Below, piece by piece: positions 54,626 through 64,000 of a stretch of DNA of 64,000 nt (position 1 is the first letter of the stretch; the number at the start of each line of letters is the position of its first letter). The position numbers were made by a program, and so were the translations under genes. The stretch is taken from assembly GCF_020831405.1 (NCBI RefSeq), contig NZ_JAJHPU010000043.1, positions 186,001 to 250,000 of the forward strand, written 5' to 3'. The notes beneath the pieces were generated by a model. It was not told the origin of the DNA. It saw only the letters and a program-made list of their open reading frames with translations, and did no database searches. This stretch comes from Pseudomonas oryzagri. GTDB lineage: Bacteria; Pseudomonadota; Gammaproteobacteria; Pseudomonadales; Pseudomonadaceae.

Positions 54626-54880
54626 TCAGGTGCCCCCCAGCCAAGACTCGGGAGGGTGAAACAGGGAAGCCGGTGCGCATTTTCTTTGCACTTTTATTAA
54701 CGTGCACTTTATATGCCAACCCGGCGCTGCCCCCGCAACGGTAGGCGAGTCAAGAAGCCCCACGACAGGCGAAGCGGCGCAGATGCGCATCGCCCTCAGC
54801 CACTGTGTTCCGTCGGAACATGGGAAGGCGTGGCTTCAGGAGTCTTCGACACTCCACTCGCGAGCCCGGAGACCGGCCTG
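54626..54880 (+). promoter_or_regulatory. Cobalamin riboswitch
   Basis: The conserved core is readable in order: CAGGTGCC at the start, GGGAAGCCGGTGCGC, CCCCCGCAACGGTAGGCGAG, AGCCACTGTG, GGAAGGCGTGG and the B12 box GAGCCCGGAGACCGGCC (54862-54878). The long insert between 54680 and 54718 is rich in A and T and is not part of the core. It controls the cob genes downstream, in which adenosylcobalamin binding should lower expression. The gap upstream (54324-54625) holds nothing further I can support. Confidence 0.93.
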
Positions 54881-55015
54881 TCGCATCCACGGTATCGCGG
54901 AGGGCGCTACCCGTCGGCTGGGCGGCCTTCCTTGCAGTCGTCCGTTCGTCGCCTGGTCCTCCGCATGCCTTCGCAACCATGCTCGCGCGGGTGCGCGCGA
55001 TGTGGAGAATGACCG

Positions 55016-55147
55016 ATGAGCAAGCCCCTTGCCGCGCCTGTGCCTCGCCTGTCGCGTGGCGTTTCCCTCCTTTTTGCGATGCCCGAAGCCCTGTCGCGTG
55101 CCCGCCACCGGCTCGCCTCGCTGCATGCCTGCGAGGTGCTCCGATGA
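55016..55147 (+). CDS. Small ORF between riboswitch and cobO
   Basis: A 43-residue frame with GGAGA upstream and a stop that overlaps the cobO start by four bases (ATGA). The product (MSKPLAAPVPRLSRGVSLLF and on) is basic with a short hydrophobic patch and no family I know. It may be a leader that couples translation of cobO to ribosome passage or a chance frame. The correct ribosome site and exact ATGA overlap argue for use. Confidence 0.4.
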   Translation: MSKPLAAPVPRLSRGVSLLFAMPEALSRARHRLASLHACEVLR

Positions 55148-55746
55148 GCGAGCGCGACGAGCGCCACCGGGCGCGCATGCAGCGCAAGAAGGCGGTGGTC
55201 GACGCGAAGATCGCCGAGGCCGCTGCCGAGCGCGGCCTGCTGCTGGTCAACACCGGCAACGGCAAGGGCAAGAGCAGCGCGGCCTTCGGCATGCTGGCGC
55301 GCGCCCTCGGCCACGGCCTGCGTGCCGGCGTGGTGCAGTTCATCAAGGGCGCGGCCAGCACCGGCGAGGAAGCTTTCTTCCGTCGCTTTCCCGACGAGGT
55401 GCGCTATCACGTGATGGGCGAGGGTTTCACCTGGGAGACCCAGGACCGCCAGCGCGACATGCACAAGGCCGCCGAGGCCTGGGCGGTGGCTCGCGAACTG
55501 TTGCAGGACGAGCAGATTGGCCTGGTGGTGTTGGACGAGCTGAACATCGCCCTCAAGTACGGCTACCTGCAGCTCGAAACCGTACTGGCCGACCTCGCCG
55601 CGCGCCCGCCGATGCAGCACGTGGTGGTCACCGGACGCGGCGCGCCGGCCGGGTTGATCGCGGTGGCCGATACGGTCAGCGAAATCGCCCTGGTCAAGCA
55701 CGCCTTCCAGGCCGGCGTGAAGGCGCAGAAAGGCGTGGAATTTTGA
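55144..55746 (+). CDS. cobO: Cob(I)yrinic acid a,c-diamide adenosyltransferase
   Basis: Adds the 5'-deoxyadenosyl upper ligand to the corrin cobalt using ATP. The 200-aa protein has the P-loop LVNTGNGKGKSSAAFG, then GVVQFIKGA, LVVLDELNIALKYGYL (Walker-B-like) and VVTGRGAPAGL, which define the CobO/BtuR family. It is first of the cob operon behind the riboswitch, followed by cobB after about 120 bases. Confidence 0.96.
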   Translation: MSERDERHRARMQRKKAVVDAKIAEAAAERGLLLVNTGNGKGKSSAAFGMLARALGHGLRAGVVQFIKGAASTGEEAFFRRFPDEVRYHVMGEGFTWETQDRQRDMHKAAEAWAVARELLQDEQIGLVVLDELNIALKYGYLQLETVLADLAARPPMQHVVVTGRGAPAGLIAVADTVSEIALVKHAFQAGVKAQKGVEF

Positions 55747-55867
55747 TGCGCTTCTCCCTTGTGCGCAGCGGGGCGAATTTTTTCCCGACGAGCGGGTCAT
55801 TGCAGGCTGGCCGGCCGTCGATGAGGGCGCGCCTTTCCATATTCGCCCTATCCGCATGGAGTCGCCC

Positions 55868-57163
55868 ATGAACGATGCTCGCCGCTGTCCCGCCCTGTTG
55901 ATCGCCGCCCCGGCCTCCGGGCAGGGCAAGACCACGGTCACCGCCGCGCTGGCGCGCCACTTCGTCGGGCAGGGCCTGCGTGTGCGGGTGTTCAAGTGCG
56001 GTCCGGACTTTCTCGACCCCATGATCCTTGCCCGCGCCAGCGGCGCGCCGGTCGACTCGCTGGACCTCTGGCTGGTCGGCGAGGAGGAGTGCCGGCGCCG
56101 GCTGTGGCAAGCGGCGGGGGAGGCCGAGCTGATCCTTATCGAGGGGGTGATGGGCCTGTTCGACGGCACCCCCTCGGCCGCCGAGCTGGCGCGTCGCTTC
56201 GGTGTGCCGGTGCTGGCGGTGATCGACGGGGCGGCGATGGCGCAGACCTTCGCCGCCATCGCCCACGGCCTGGCCAGCTACCAGAGCGACCTGCCGTTCG
56301 CCGGCGTGCTCGCCAACCGGGTCGGCAGCGCGCGCCATGGCGAGATCCTGCGCGACTGCCTGCCCGCGCATCTGGCCTGGTACGGCGCCCTGCCGCGCGA
56401 GGCCGCCATCGAACTGCCCCGTCGCCACCTGGGCCTGGTGCAGGCCGAGGAGCTCGCCGACCTCGACCTGCGCCTGGACGCGGCGGGCGCCGCCCTGGCG
56501 CGCAGCGCCGAGCTGGGCCTGCCGCCGGCCGTGGAGTTCCAGGCTCCGCCGCCGGAGGTCCGCTCGCCCCTGCTGCAGGGCGTGCGCATCGGCGTGGCCC
56601 GCGACGCGGCCTTCGCCTTCGTCTACCCGGCCAACCTCGACCTGCTGCGCGCGCTGGGGGCCGAGCTGGTATTCTTCTCGCCGCTCGACGACCGCCAGCT
56701 GCCCAACGTCGACAGCCTGTACCTGCCGGGCGGCTACCCCGAGCTGCATCTGGAGCGCCTGGCCGCCAACCTGCCGATGCAGGTGGCGATCCGCGCCCAT
56801 CACGCCGCCGGCAAGCCGATCCTCGCCGAGTGCGGCGGCATGCTCTACCTGCTCGACGCCCTGACCGACCTCGACGGCCGGCGCGGTGCGATGCTCGGCC
56901 TGCTGCCGGGCGAGGCGCAGATGCAGCCGAAGCTGGTGAGCCTGGCCATGCAGGAGATCGAGCTGGACGGCGAACTCATCCGCGGCCACAGCTACCACCA
57001 TTCGAGCATGGCGTGTGCCATGGAGCCGATCGCCCATGGCGAGTGCCCGAATCATCGGCGGGTGCGCGAGCCGCTGTATCGCAGTGGCCGGCTGACCGCC
57101 AGCTACATCCACTTCTATCTGCCCTCCGCGCCGCGCGCCGCCGCCGCGCTGCTGCGGCCCTGA
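55868..57163 (+). CDS. cobB: Cobyrinic acid a,c-diamide synthase
   Basis: A glutamine-dependent amidase that adds two amides to cobyrinic acid. The N-terminal P-loop domain has APASGQGKTTVTAALARH and VFKCGPDFLDPMILARASG; the C-terminal type-1 glutaminase has SLYLPGGYPELHLE, the catalytic Cys in LAECGGMLYLLD and the His in HSYHHS. The length (431 aa) is normal. It lies between cobO and bluB in the same direction. Confidence 0.95.
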   Translation: MNDARRCPALLIAAPASGQGKTTVTAALARHFVGQGLRVRVFKCGPDFLDPMILARASGAPVDSLDLWLVGEEECRRRLWQAAGEAELILIEGVMGLFDGTPSAAELARRFGVPVLAVIDGAAMAQTFAAIAHGLASYQSDLPFAGVLANRVGSARHGEILRDCLPAHLAWYGALPREAAIELPRRHLGLVQAEELADLDLRLDAAGAALARSAELGLPPAVEFQAPPPEVRSPLLQGVRIGVARDAAFAFVYPANLDLLRALGAELVFFSPLDDRQLPNVDSLYLPGGYPELHLERLAANLPMQVAIRAHHAAGKPILAECGGMLYLLDALTDLDGRRGAMLGLLPGEAQMQPKLVSLAMQEIELDGELIRGHSYHHSSMACAMEPIAHGECPNHRRVREPLYRSGRLTASYIHFYLPSAPRAAAALLRP

Positions 57164-57206
57164 GCCATCCGGAGACCCTGCAGGCCGCGCCCGGCCTCAT
57201 CTGCCC

Positions 57207-57887
57207 ATGACCGACCAGACCCCCCCGGCCCCGGCCGAAAATCCCCACGCCTTCAGCGCCGAGGAGCGTGCCGCGGTCTACCGCGCCATCGCCGCGCGCC
57301 GCGACATGCGCCACTTCAGCGGCGGCAGCGTGGCCCCCGAGCTGCTCGCCCGCCTGCTCGACGCCGCGCACCACGCGCCCAGCGTCGGCCTGATGCAGCC
57401 GTGGCGCTTTATCCGCATCACCGACCGCGAGTTGCGCCGGCAGATCCGCGCACTGGTCGAGGCCGAACGCCTGTGCACCGCCGAGGCGCTCGGCGAGCGG
57501 GGCGACGAGTTCATGCGCCTCAAGGTCGAGGGTATCGAGGACAGCGCCGAGCTGCTGGTCGCCTGCCTGATGGACGGCCGCGAGCGCTTCGTGTTCGGCC
57601 GCCGCACCCTGCCGCAGATGGACCTCGCCTCGCTGTCCTGCGCGATCCAGAACCTGTGGCTGGCGGCCCGCGCCGAAGGCCTCGGCATGGGCTGGGTGTC
57701 GCTGTTCGAGCCGGTCGCCCTCGGCGAACTGCTCGGCCTGCCGCAGGGCGCCGAGCCGCTGGCGCTGCTCTGCCTCGGCCCGGTCGACGAGTTCTATCCG
57801 CGCCCGATGCTGGTGGAGGAGGGCTGGGCGGCGGAGCGTCCGCTGGCCGAGATGCTCTACGAGAACCATTGGGGAGCGCGTCCATGA
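57207..57887 (+). CDS. bluB: 5,6-dimethylbenzimidazole synthase
   Basis: An oxygen-dependent flavin-cleaving enzyme that makes the lower ligand of B12. The 226-aa protein has the nitroreductase-like start [14 protein letters not shown], the DMB-specific [15 protein letters not shown], and the C-terminal [13 protein letters not shown] and [16 protein letters not shown]. Its stop overlaps the cobD start by four bases. Presence of BluB means the cell can make true B12 under aerobic conditions. Confidence 0.95.
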   Translation: MTDQTPPAPAENPHAFSAEERAAVYRAIAARRDMRHFSGGSVAPELLARLLDAAHHAPSVGLMQPWRFIRITDRELRRQIRALVEAERLCTAEALGERGDEFMRLKVEGIEDSAELLVACLMDGRERFVFGRRTLPQMDLASLSCAIQNLWLAARAEGLGMGWVSLFEPVALGELLGLPQGAEPLALLCLGPVDEFYPRPMLVEEGWAAERPLAEMLYENHWGARP

Positions 57888-58792
57888 GCCTGGGACTGGC
57901 CCTGTGCGCCGGCGTGGCGCTGGACGTCGCCCTCGGCGAGCCGCGCCGCCATCATCCGCTGGTGGCCTTCGGCCGTCTGGCCAATGCCTTGGAGGCCCGC
58001 TTCAACGCCCATGGCGGCGGCTGGCGCAGCCATGGCGTCACCGCCTGGTGCCTGGCGGTGCTGCCACTCACCGCGCTCACCTGGCTGCTGGTGCAGCTGC
58101 CGCTGCTCGGCGGCCTGCTGGAAATCCTCGCCCTCTACGCGGCCCTGGGCCTGCGCAGCCTGCACGAGCACGCCCTGCCGGTGCTCGACGCCCTGCGCCG
58201 CGGCGACCTGGAGGCGGCGCGGCGCGGTGTGGGCAGGGTGGTCAGCCGCGACACCAGCGCGCTGGACGACCGTGGCGTGGCCCGCGCCGCCACCGAGTCG
58301 GTACTGGAGAACGGCAGCGACGCGGTGTTCGCCGCGCTGTTCTGGTTCGCCGTGGCCGGCGCGCCGGGCGTGGTGCTCTATCGGCTGAGCAATACCCTGG
58401 ACGCCATGTGGGGCTATCGCACGCCGCGTTTCGAACGTTTCGGCTGGGCGGCGGCGCGCATCGACGATCTGCTCAACTTCGTGCCGGCGTGCCTCACCGC
58501 GCTGACCTACGCGCTGTTCGGCCAGACCCGCCGCGCGCTGGCCTGCTGGCGCCGCCAGGCGCCGCAGTGGGACAGCCCCAACGCCGGCCCGGTGATGGCC
58601 GCCGGCGCCGGTGCGCTGGGCGTCGAACTGGGCGGCGCGGCGATCTACCACGGCGAACTGCATCAGCGTCCGGTGCTCGGCGAGGGCGTGGCGGCCGATG
58701 CCGAAAGTATCGACGGGGCGCTCAGCCTGCTGCGCCGCGGTGTGGCGCTGTGGCTGGCGCTGATTCTGCTCGGAGGCTGGCTGCATGCTTGA
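57884..58792 (+). CDS. cobD: Adenosylcobinamide-phosphate synthase
   Basis: A membrane enzyme (CbiB in other naming) attaching aminopropanol phosphate to cobyric acid. The 302-aa protein has several hydrophobic helices and the family signatures [46 protein letters not shown] (split) and [14 protein letters not shown]. It overlaps bluB by four bases upstream and cobC by eight downstream, so the three are tightly coupled. Confidence 0.95.
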   Translation: MSLGLALCAGVALDVALGEPRRHHPLVAFGRLANALEARFNAHGGGWRSHGVTAWCLAVLPLTALTWLLVQLPLLGGLLEILALYAALGLRSLHEHALPVLDALRRGDLEAARRGVGRVVSRDTSALDDRGVARAATESVLENGSDAVFAALFWFAVAGAPGVVLYRLSNTLDAMWGYRTPRFERFGWAAARIDDLLNFVPACLTALTYALFGQTRRALACWRRQAPQWDSPNAGPVMAAGAGALGVELGGAAIYHGELHQRPVLGEGVAADAESIDGALSLLRRGVALWLALILLGGWLHA

Positions 58793-59819
58793 ACACGGTG
58801 GCCGGCTGCGCGCCGCCGCGCAGCGCTACGGCATCCCGCTGGCCGACTGGCTGGACCTGTCCACCGGCATCGCTGCCGAGCCCTGGCCGCTGCCGGCGAT
58901 CCCGCTGGCCGCGTGGGCGCGCCTGCCGGAGGAGGACGACGGCCTGGAACAGGCTGCCTGCGCCTGCTACGGCGCGCGTCAGGCGCTGGCGGTGGCCGGC
59001 AGCCAGGCGGCGATCCAGGCGCTGCCCGAACTGTTCCCGCCTGCGCGGGTCGGCGTGCTCGGCCTCAGCTACGCCGAGCACGCCCACGCCTGGCGGCGCG
59101 CCGGCCATCGACTGCTGCGCCTGGACGCCGCGGCCATCGACGCCCAACTCGACAAGCTCGACGTGCTGGTGCTGGCCAACCCCAACAATCCCACCGGCGA
59201 GCGCTTCGCGCCGGCGCAGCTGCTCGACTGGCACGCCCGCCTGCGGGCGCGCGGCGGTTGCCTGCTGGTCGACGAGGCGTTCATCGACTGCACGCCCGAG
59301 CACAGCCTGGCGGCCCATGCCCACCTGCCGGGGCTGATCGTGCTGCGCTCGGTCGGCAAGTTCTTCGGCCTGGCCGGCATCCGCCTGGGCTTCGTGCTGG
59401 CCGAGCCCGGCCTGCTGGCCAGCCTGCGCGAGCGCCTCGGCCCCTGGGCGATCAGCGGCCCCGCGCGCTGCGTCGGCCTGGCGGCGCTGGATGCGGCCAG
59501 TGTCGGCGCGCGCCGGCGCCGTGCCGCCGAGCTGCAGCGCCAAGGTCAGGCACTGGCCGAACTGCTGCGCGCGCACGGGCTGAACCCGGCCGGCGGTACG
59601 GCGCTGTTCCAGTGGGTGCCGGTGCTGCAGGCCACCGTGCTGTACGACTTCCTCGCCCGCCGCGGCATCCTCGTTCGCCTGTTCGCCGAACCGGCCAGCC
59701 TGCGCTTCGGCCTGCCCGGCGACGAGGCGGGCTGGCAGCGCCTGCAGCAGGCGCTGCACGACTGGCAGCGCAGCGCCTCCGGCGCGCTTCGCCAAGCGCT
59801 CCACAAGGAGCACGCATGA
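58785..59819 (+). CDS. cobC: Threonine-phosphate decarboxylase
   Basis: A PLP enzyme (CobC in P. denitrificans naming, CobD in Salmonella) making aminopropanol phosphate for the CobD step. The 344-aa aminotransferase-fold protein has the cofactor sites [22 protein letters not shown] and the PLP Lys in [17 protein letters not shown]. Its start lies eight bases inside cobD. A family B repeat follows between its stop and cobQ. Confidence 0.95.
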   Translation: MLEHGGRLRAAAQRYGIPLADWLDLSTGIAAEPWPLPAIPLAAWARLPEEDDGLEQAACACYGARQALAVAGSQAAIQALPELFPPARVGVLGLSYAEHAHAWRRAGHRLLRLDAAAIDAQLDKLDVLVLANPNNPTGERFAPAQLLDWHARLRARGGCLLVDEAFIDCTPEHSLAAHAHLPGLIVLRSVGKFFGLAGIRLGFVLAEPGLLASLRERLGPWAISGPARCVGLAALDAASVGARRRRAAELQRQGQALAELLRAHGLNPAGGTALFQWVPVLQATVLYDFLARRGILVRLFAEPASLRFGLPGDEAGWQRLQQALHDWQRSASGALRQALHKEHA

Positions 59820-59830
59820 GGCGCAGCCCA

Positions 59831-59923
59831 GCAGGGTGGACAACTCGCGCAGCGATTGACCACCACGCGGGTCGCCGCAGCGGCAGCGGTAGAAAACCGC
59901 TGCGCGGGTTTTCCACCCTACGA
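59831..59923. repeat. Palindromic repeat (family B) inside the cob operon
   Basis: Starts GCAGGGTGGACAACTCGCGC and ends with the inverted GCGCGGGTTTTCCACCCTAC, enclosing ACCGCTGC-type inner arms. It fills most of the 136 bases between cobC and cobQ, in an operon whose other genes mostly overlap. Confidence 0.8.
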
Positions 59924-59955
59924 CCGGCCTTGGCCGACAAGCAGAAGGACTCCCG

Positions 59956-61434
59956 ATGACCACCCTGATGGCGCAGGGCGCGACCCTGATGGTGCAAGGC
60001 ACCACCTCCGACGCCGGCAAGAGCACCCTGGTGACCGCGCTGTGCCGCTGGCTGAGTCGCCAGGGCGTGGCGGTGGCGCCGTTCAAGCCGCAGAACATGG
60101 CGCTCAACTCGGCCGTTACCGCCGATGGCGGCGAGATCGGCCGCGCCCAGGCGGTGCAGGCGCAGGCCGCGGGGCTCGCCCCACACACCGACATGAACCC
60201 GGTGCTGCTCAAGCCCAACAGCGACACCGGCGCCCAGGTGATCGTCCACGGCCGCGCGGTGACCAGCATGAACGCCGTCGCCTACCACGACTACAAGCGC
60301 GTCGCCATGCAGGCGGTGCTCGACTCGCACCATCGCCTGAGCGCGCGGTACGCGGTGGTGATGGTCGAGGGCGCCGGTTCGCCGGCGGAGATCAACCTGC
60401 GCGCCGGCGACATCGCCAACATGGGTTTCGCCGAGGCGGTCGACTGCCCGGTGATCCTGATCGCCGACATCGACAAGGGCGGCGTATTCGCCCACCTGGT
60501 CGGCACCCTAGAACTGCTGTCGCCCTCCGAGCAGGCGCGCGTCCAGGGCTTCGTGATCAACCGCTTCCGCGGCGACCTGGCGCTGCTCGAGCCCGGCCTC
60601 GACTGGCTGGAGGCGCGCACCGGCAAGCCGGTGCTCGGCGTGCTGCCCTATCTGCACGACCTGCACCTGGAGGCCGAGGACGCCATCGACGTGCGCCAGA
60701 GCGAGAAGCGCGGCGAGCGTCTCAAGGTGGTGGTGCCGGTGCTGCCGCGCATCAGCAACCACACCGACTTCGACCCGCTGCGCCTGCACCCGCAGGTGGA
60801 GTTGACCTTCGTCGGCCCCGGCCAGACCATCCCGCCGGCCGACCTGATCGTGCTGCCCGGCTCGAAGAGCGTGCGCAGCGATCTCGCCCACCTGCGCGCA
60901 CAGGGTTGGGAGGCGGCGATCCAGCGCCACCTGCGCTACGGCGGCAAGGTCCTCGGGATCTGCGGCGGACTGCAGATGCTCGGCGGCGAGATCGCCGATC
61001 CGCTCGGCCTGGAAGGCGCGCCGGGGGCGAGCCAGGGCCTCGGTCTGCTCGAACTGGACACCGTGCTGGAAGCCGACAAGCAGCTGCGCAACGTGCGCGG
61101 CCGCCTGGCGCTGGAAGACGCCGAGGTCGGCGGCTACGAGATCCACGCCGGGGTCAGCCGCGGCGCCGGTCTCGCGCGTCCGGCGGTGTATCTCGCCGAT
61201 GGCCGCAGCGACGGCGCGCTGAGCGAGGATGGCCAGGTGCTCGGCACCTACCTGCACGGCCTGTTCGAGACCCCGGCCGCCTGTGCCGCACTGCTGCGCT
61301 GGGCGGGCCTGCGCGAAGTGGCGATGCCCGACTACCATGCGCTGCGTGAGCGCGACATCGAGCGCCTGGCCGATCTGGTCGAGGCGCACCTTGACTGCAC
61401 GCGGCTGCGCCAGCTGTGCGGACTGCCGGCATGA
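59956..61434 (+). CDS. cobQ: Cobyric acid synthase
   Basis: A glutamine-dependent enzyme adding four amides to adenosylcobyrinic acid diamide. The 492-aa protein has an N-terminal ATPase domain ([47 protein letters not shown]) and a C-terminal glutaminase-like domain with Cys in [13 protein letters not shown] and His in [15 protein letters not shown] precedes the ATG, which is 33 bases after the repeat. Confidence 0.96.
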   Translation: MTTLMAQGATLMVQGTTSDAGKSTLVTALCRWLSRQGVAVAPFKPQNMALNSAVTADGGEIGRAQAVQAQAAGLAPHTDMNPVLLKPNSDTGAQVIVHGRAVTSMNAVAYHDYKRVAMQAVLDSHHRLSARYAVVMVEGAGSPAEINLRAGDIANMGFAEAVDCPVILIADIDKGGVFAHLVGTLELLSPSEQARVQGFVINRFRGDLALLEPGLDWLEARTGKPVLGVLPYLHDLHLEAEDAIDVRQSEKRGERLKVVVPVLPRISNHTDFDPLRLHPQVELTFVGPGQTIPPADLIVLPGSKSVRSDLAHLRAQGWEAAIQRHLRYGGKVLGICGGLQMLGGEIADPLGLEGAPGASQGLGLLELDTVLEADKQLRNVRGRLALEDAEVGGYEIHAGVSRGAGLARPAVYLADGRSDGALSEDGQVLGTYLHGLFETPAACAALLRWAGLREVAMPDYHALRERDIERLADLVEAHLDCTRLRQLCGLPA

Positions 61435-61454
61435 ACGCCGGTGGCGGGGACTGC

Positions 61455-61596
61455 GTAGGGTGGGCAACTCGCGCAGCGATTACCCAGCAATTTGGCGCAG
61501 TTGCAGCGATCACCCACCCGCCGGGCGGCGTGGGCGCGGGTGGAAAATCGTTACGCGAGTTTTCTGTTTTCTGCGCGGTGGGCGTCCACCCTGCGG
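61455..61596. repeat. Palindromic repeat (family B) between cobQ and cobP
   Basis: GTAGGGTGGGCAACTCGCGC at the left and GTGGGCGTCCACCCTGC at the right, with further copies of the GCGATTACCC core inside. It is a longer or compound member of the same family and fills most of the 208-base gap. Confidence 0.8.
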
Positions 61597-61642
61597 CCTG
61601 CGAATGCGCCCCTTCACCCCCTGAATCGGAAGAGACCACTCC

Positions 61643-62164
61643 ATGCTTGAACTGATCCTCGGCGGCGCCCGCTCCGGCAAGAGCCGCCTGGCCGAACGCC
61701 TGGCGGACGAGTCTGGCCTGGCGGTTACCTACCTCGCCACCGCCCAGGCGGGCGACGACGAAATGGCCGCGCGCATCGCCCATCACCGGGCGCGCCGCCC
61801 GGCCGACTGGGCGCTGGTGGAGGAGCCGCTGCACCTGATGCAGGCGCTGCGCGAGCACGCGCGGGACGATCGCTGCGTGCTGGTCGACTGCCTGACGCTT
61901 TGGCTGACCAATCTACTATGGATTGACGAGGGCACCCATCTCGAACGCGAGCGCGACGCCCTGCTCGAGGGCATCGCCGCGCTGCCGGGGCGCATCCTCC
62001 TGGTCAGCAACGAGACCGGCCTCGGTGTGGTGCCGCTGGGCGAGCTGACGCGCCGTTACGTCGACGAGGCCGGCTGGCTGCACCAGGCGCTCGCCGAGCG
62101 TGCCCAGCGCGTGACCTTCTGTGTGGCGGGGTTGCCGATGATCCTGAAAGGGGAGACCCGATGA
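61643..62164 (+). CDS. cobP: Adenosylcobinamide kinase/guanylyltransferase
   Basis: A bifunctional nucleotide-loop enzyme (CobU in Salmonella) that phosphorylates and then GMP-activates adenosylcobinamide. The 173-aa protein starts [21 protein letters not shown] (P-loop), with [26 protein letters not shown] containing the guanylylated His and [16 protein letters not shown]. The stop overlaps the following cobT start by four bases. Confidence 0.95.
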   Translation: MLELILGGARSGKSRLAERLADESGLAVTYLATAQAGDDEMAARIAHHRARRPADWALVEEPLHLMQALREHARDDRCVLVDCLTLWLTNLLWIDEGTHLERERDALLEGIAALPGRILLVSNETGLGVVPLGELTRRYVDEAGWLHQALAERAQRVTFCVAGLPMILKGETR

Positions 62165-63216
62165 ACGAATTCTGGTGGCAGGCCGCCTGCCAGCCCCTCG
62201 ACCACGTGGCGCGGCAGAAGGCCGAGCAGCGTCAGGCGCGCCTGACCAAGCCGACCGGCGCGCTCGGCCGCCTCGAGCAACTGGCCGTCGAGCTGGCCGC
62301 GATGCAGGGCCGCGAGTGCCCGCACCTCGAACAGCCGTGGATCGCCGTGTTCGCCGGCGACCACGGGGTGGTCGCCGAGGGCGTGTCGGCCTATCCGCAG
62401 GAAGTGACCCGGCAGATGCTGCACAACTTCGTCGCCGGCGGTGCGGCGATCAGCGTGCTGGCCCATCAGCTGCAGGCCCGCATCGAGGTGATCGACCTCG
62501 GCACCGTCGGGGGCGGCGAGCCGCTGGGCGGCGTGCACAGCTACGCGCTGGGCCCCGGCACCGCCAACCTCGCCCACGGTCCGGCGATGAGCGACGAGCA
62601 GTGCCAGGCGGCGCTGGCCGCCGGCCGCGCCAGCGTCGAGCGGGCGCGCCAAGTGGGCGCCGGGCTGTATATCGGCGGCGAGATGGGCATCGGCAACACC
62701 ACCGCGGCGACGGCGCTCGGCTGCGCGCTGCTCGACCTGCCGGCGCTGGCGCTGACCGGCGCCGGCACCGGCCTGGACGCCGCCGGGGTGGCGCGCAAGC
62801 AGCGGGTGATCGACAGCGCCCTGCTGCTGCACCTGCGCGACTGCGGCGATCCGCACGAGGCGCTGCGCCGGCTCGGTGGCTTCGAGATCGCCGCGCTGGT
62901 CGGCGCCTACGTCGCCTGCGGCCAGTACGGCCTGCCGGTGCTGGTCGACGGCTTCATCGCCACGGTCGCCGCGTTGTGCGCCGTGCGCCTCAATCCCGGC
63001 TGCCGGCCGTGGCTGCTGTTCGGCCATCGCGGCGCCGAGCCCGGCCATGCCCTGGTGCTGCAGGCGCTCAAGGCCGAACCGTTGCTCGAACTCGGCCTGC
63101 GCCTGGGCGAGGGCAGCGGCGCGGCGCTGGCGGTGCCGCTGCTGCGCCTGGCCTGCAGTCTGCACGCCAGCATGGCGACCTTCGCCGAGGCGCAGGTCAG
63201 CGACCGCGCGCCATGA
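62161..63216 (+). CDS. cobT: Nicotinate-nucleotide-dimethylbenzimidazole phosphoribosyltransferase
   Basis: Activates the lower ligand DMB as alpha-ribazole phosphate (also called CobU in Pseudomonas naming). The 351-aa protein has [50 protein letters not shown] and the catalytic Glu in [17 protein letters not shown]. Its start overlaps cobP and its stop overlaps the phosphatase gene, each by four bases. Confidence 0.96.
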   Translation: MNEFWWQAACQPLDHVARQKAEQRQARLTKPTGALGRLEQLAVELAAMQGRECPHLEQPWIAVFAGDHGVVAEGVSAYPQEVTRQMLHNFVAGGAAISVLAHQLQARIEVIDLGTVGGGEPLGGVHSYALGPGTANLAHGPAMSDEQCQAALAAGRASVERARQVGAGLYIGGEMGIGNTTAATALGCALLDLPALALTGAGTGLDAAGVARKQRVIDSALLLHLRDCGDPHEALRRLGGFEIAALVGAYVACGQYGLPVLVDGFIATVAALCAVRLNPGCRPWLLFGHRGAEPGHALVLQALKAEPLLELGLRLGEGSGAALAVPLLRLACSLHASMATFAEAQVSDRAP

Positions 63217-63776
63217 TTCTCGACCTGCTGCGCCATGGCGAGACCGAACTAGGCGGCGGCTTTCGCGGTCGCCTCGACGACGCCCTCACCACGCTCGGCT
63301 GGAGCCAAATGCACGCCGCGCTCGGCGAGCCCGCCCCCTGGCAGGCGCTGGTCAGCTCGCCGCTGCAGCGCTGCGCCGCCTTCGCCGCGCAGCTGGCCGA
63401 CCGCCACGGTTTGCCGCTACAGCTGGAAAGCGGTTTGCGCGAGCTGGACTTCGGCGCCTGGGAGGGCCGCACGGCCGCCGAGCTGTGGGAGCGCGACGCC
63501 GACGCGCTGGGCCGCTTCTGGAGCGATCCCTACGGCTTCACCCCGCCTGACGGCGAGCCGCTGGTCGACTTCGAGGCGCGGGTGCTCGGAGCCATCGAGC
63601 GCCTGCAGCGCCAGCACGCCGGCCGGCATCTGCTGCTGGTCACCCACGGCGGGGTGATGCGCCTGCTGCTGGCGCGCGCCCGCGGCCTGCCGCGTGGCGA
63701 CCTGTTGCAGGTGGAGGTGGGCCACGGCGCGCTGCATCGGTTGCGGGTGGGCGAGGGGCTGCGGATCAGCGAGTAG
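63213..63776 (+). CDS. Alpha-ribazole phosphatase-like histidine phosphatase
   Basis: A histidine-phosphatase-superfamily protein of 187 aa, in the place and size of the enzyme that removes phosphate in the last steps of B12 assembly (CobC in Salmonella naming). The phosphorylated His is in [13 protein letters not shown], the second His in [13 protein letters not shown] and the acid in [17 protein letters not shown]. It overlaps cobT by four bases. The next expected gene of the pathway, cobalamin synthase, is absent from the rest of this window. Confidence 0.92.
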   Translation: MILDLLRHGETELGGGFRGRLDDALTTLGWSQMHAALGEPAPWQALVSSPLQRCAAFAAQLADRHGLPLQLESGLRELDFGAWEGRTAAELWERDADALGRFWSDPYGFTPPDGEPLVDFEARVLGAIERLQRQHAGRHLLLVTHGGVMRLLLARARGLPRGDLLQVEVGHGALHRLRVGEGLRISE

Positions 63777-63837
63777 TTCCTCCGCCGGCGCCCGGGCCTT
63801 TGCGCGGGAGCCTTGCAGTAGACGTTCTGCGCGCATG

Positions 63838-63890
63838 GGACGCAGAGCGTCCCCGGCGGCGTGCCCCCACGGGAGCGGGGCACGCTCAGT
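63838..63890. repeat. REP-like hairpin pair between convergent genes
   Basis: GGGACGCAGAGCGTCCC (63838-63854) and CGTGCCCC with CGGGGCACG (about 63859-63886), a pair like family A. It may also stop transcription between the phosphatase and the partial gene. Confidence 0.55.
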
Positions 63891-63900
63891 CATCCATCGA

Positions 63901-64000
63901 TCAGTCCGGCGTAGCTGCGCCGACCGCGGCGATCCACGGCTCCAGGCGCTGGCCGAAGGCGACCTCGATGCGCTGGCCGGGCGTCGTCGACTTGTCGCGA
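63901..64000 (-). CDS. Partial gene, C-terminal end only
   Basis: The last 32 residues of a minus-strand gene entering from beyond the window: RDKSTTPGQRIEVAFGQRLE then PWIAAVGAATPD and stop. Third codon positions are nearly all G or C, as expected for a real gene here. There is too little to name it. It is convergent with the cob operon, so cobalamin synthase, if present, is not the next gene on the operon strand unless it lies further away. Confidence 0.55.
   Translation of the reverse strand, partial: RDKSTTPGQRIEVAFGQRLEPWIAAVGAATPD

Noticed and set aside
54702-55019. Open frame running across the B12 riboswitch
   Set aside because: The riboswitch core explains the conservation, and the frame has no ribosome site.

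Overview
The window looks like a chromosomal segment of a Pseudomonas-type gammaproteobacterium. It is very GC-rich and its housekeeping genes are typical of that group: minCDE with a neighbouring lauroyl acyltransferase, a Prc protease, class Ia nrdAB with a double ATP-cone NrdA, a MASE2 adenylate cyclase (CyaB type), a CpxR/CpxP/CpxS-like stress module and an aerobic-type cob cluster. From memory, several blocks follow the gene order of P. aeruginosa. I could not run a search, so the species is not named.

Layout. 1-4.8 kb: small hypothetical genes, an EVE-domain protein, a DUF559 endonuclease-like gene whose 3' end runs into a GC-rich palindrome, ecotin, a sterol desaturase-family enzyme and a membrane protein. 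4.8-7 kb: an accessory patch with a REP-associated tyrosine transposase (RAYT), its matching palindromic repeats, the 5' stub of a second RAYT, and a strikingly AT-rich membrane protein resembling the putative phage abortive-infection (AbiC-like) family. 7-12.1 kb: nrdB and nrdA, with NrdR-like and DnaA-like boxes upstream. 12.1-19.3 kb: phosphopantetheinyl transferase, adenylate cyclase, TrkH, nitroreductase and the Cpx-like operon. 19.3-26.2 kb: YciI, YciB, a PHP phosphatase, YciO, scpAB, rluB, rdgC and two tRNAs (Val, Asp). 26.4-31.7 kb: a lipoprotein FKBP, a DnaA-box-bearing gap, a three-gene Xre/unknown/Sel1 operon, an EAL protein and prc. 31.9-42.8 kb: oxidoreductase, HAD hydrolase, M18 aminopeptidase, rluA, minEDC, lauroyl acyltransferase, patatin, pirin, and an MlaA-like/hydrolase pair. 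43.1-53 kb: ppc, adk (with a long leader that can fold), tsaB, DUF72, EamA, rsmJ, NYN-LOTUS, methyltransferase and a ComEA-like protein. 53-54.3 kb: two tandem bacteriohemerythrins. 54.6-63.8 kb: a cobalamin riboswitch followed by cobO, cobB, bluB, cobD, cobC, cobQ, cobP, cobT and a phosphatase. A partial minus-strand gene closes the window.

How the parts work together. The cob genes cover the late aerobic half of B12 synthesis: diamide formation, adenosylation, cobyric acid, aminopropanol arm, lower ligand and nucleotide loop. They sit behind one B12 riboswitch and mostly overlap by 4-8 bases, except where two palindromic repeats have been inserted. The nrd region joins dNTP supply to NrdR and possibly DnaA control. 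At least four families of intergenic palindromes are scattered through the window, one of them plausibly dependent on the resident RAYT. The best candidates for something new are the AT-rich abortive-infection-like gene bounded by repeats, the structured adk leader, the DUF559/palindrome unit, and the Xre/unknown/Sel1 operon.
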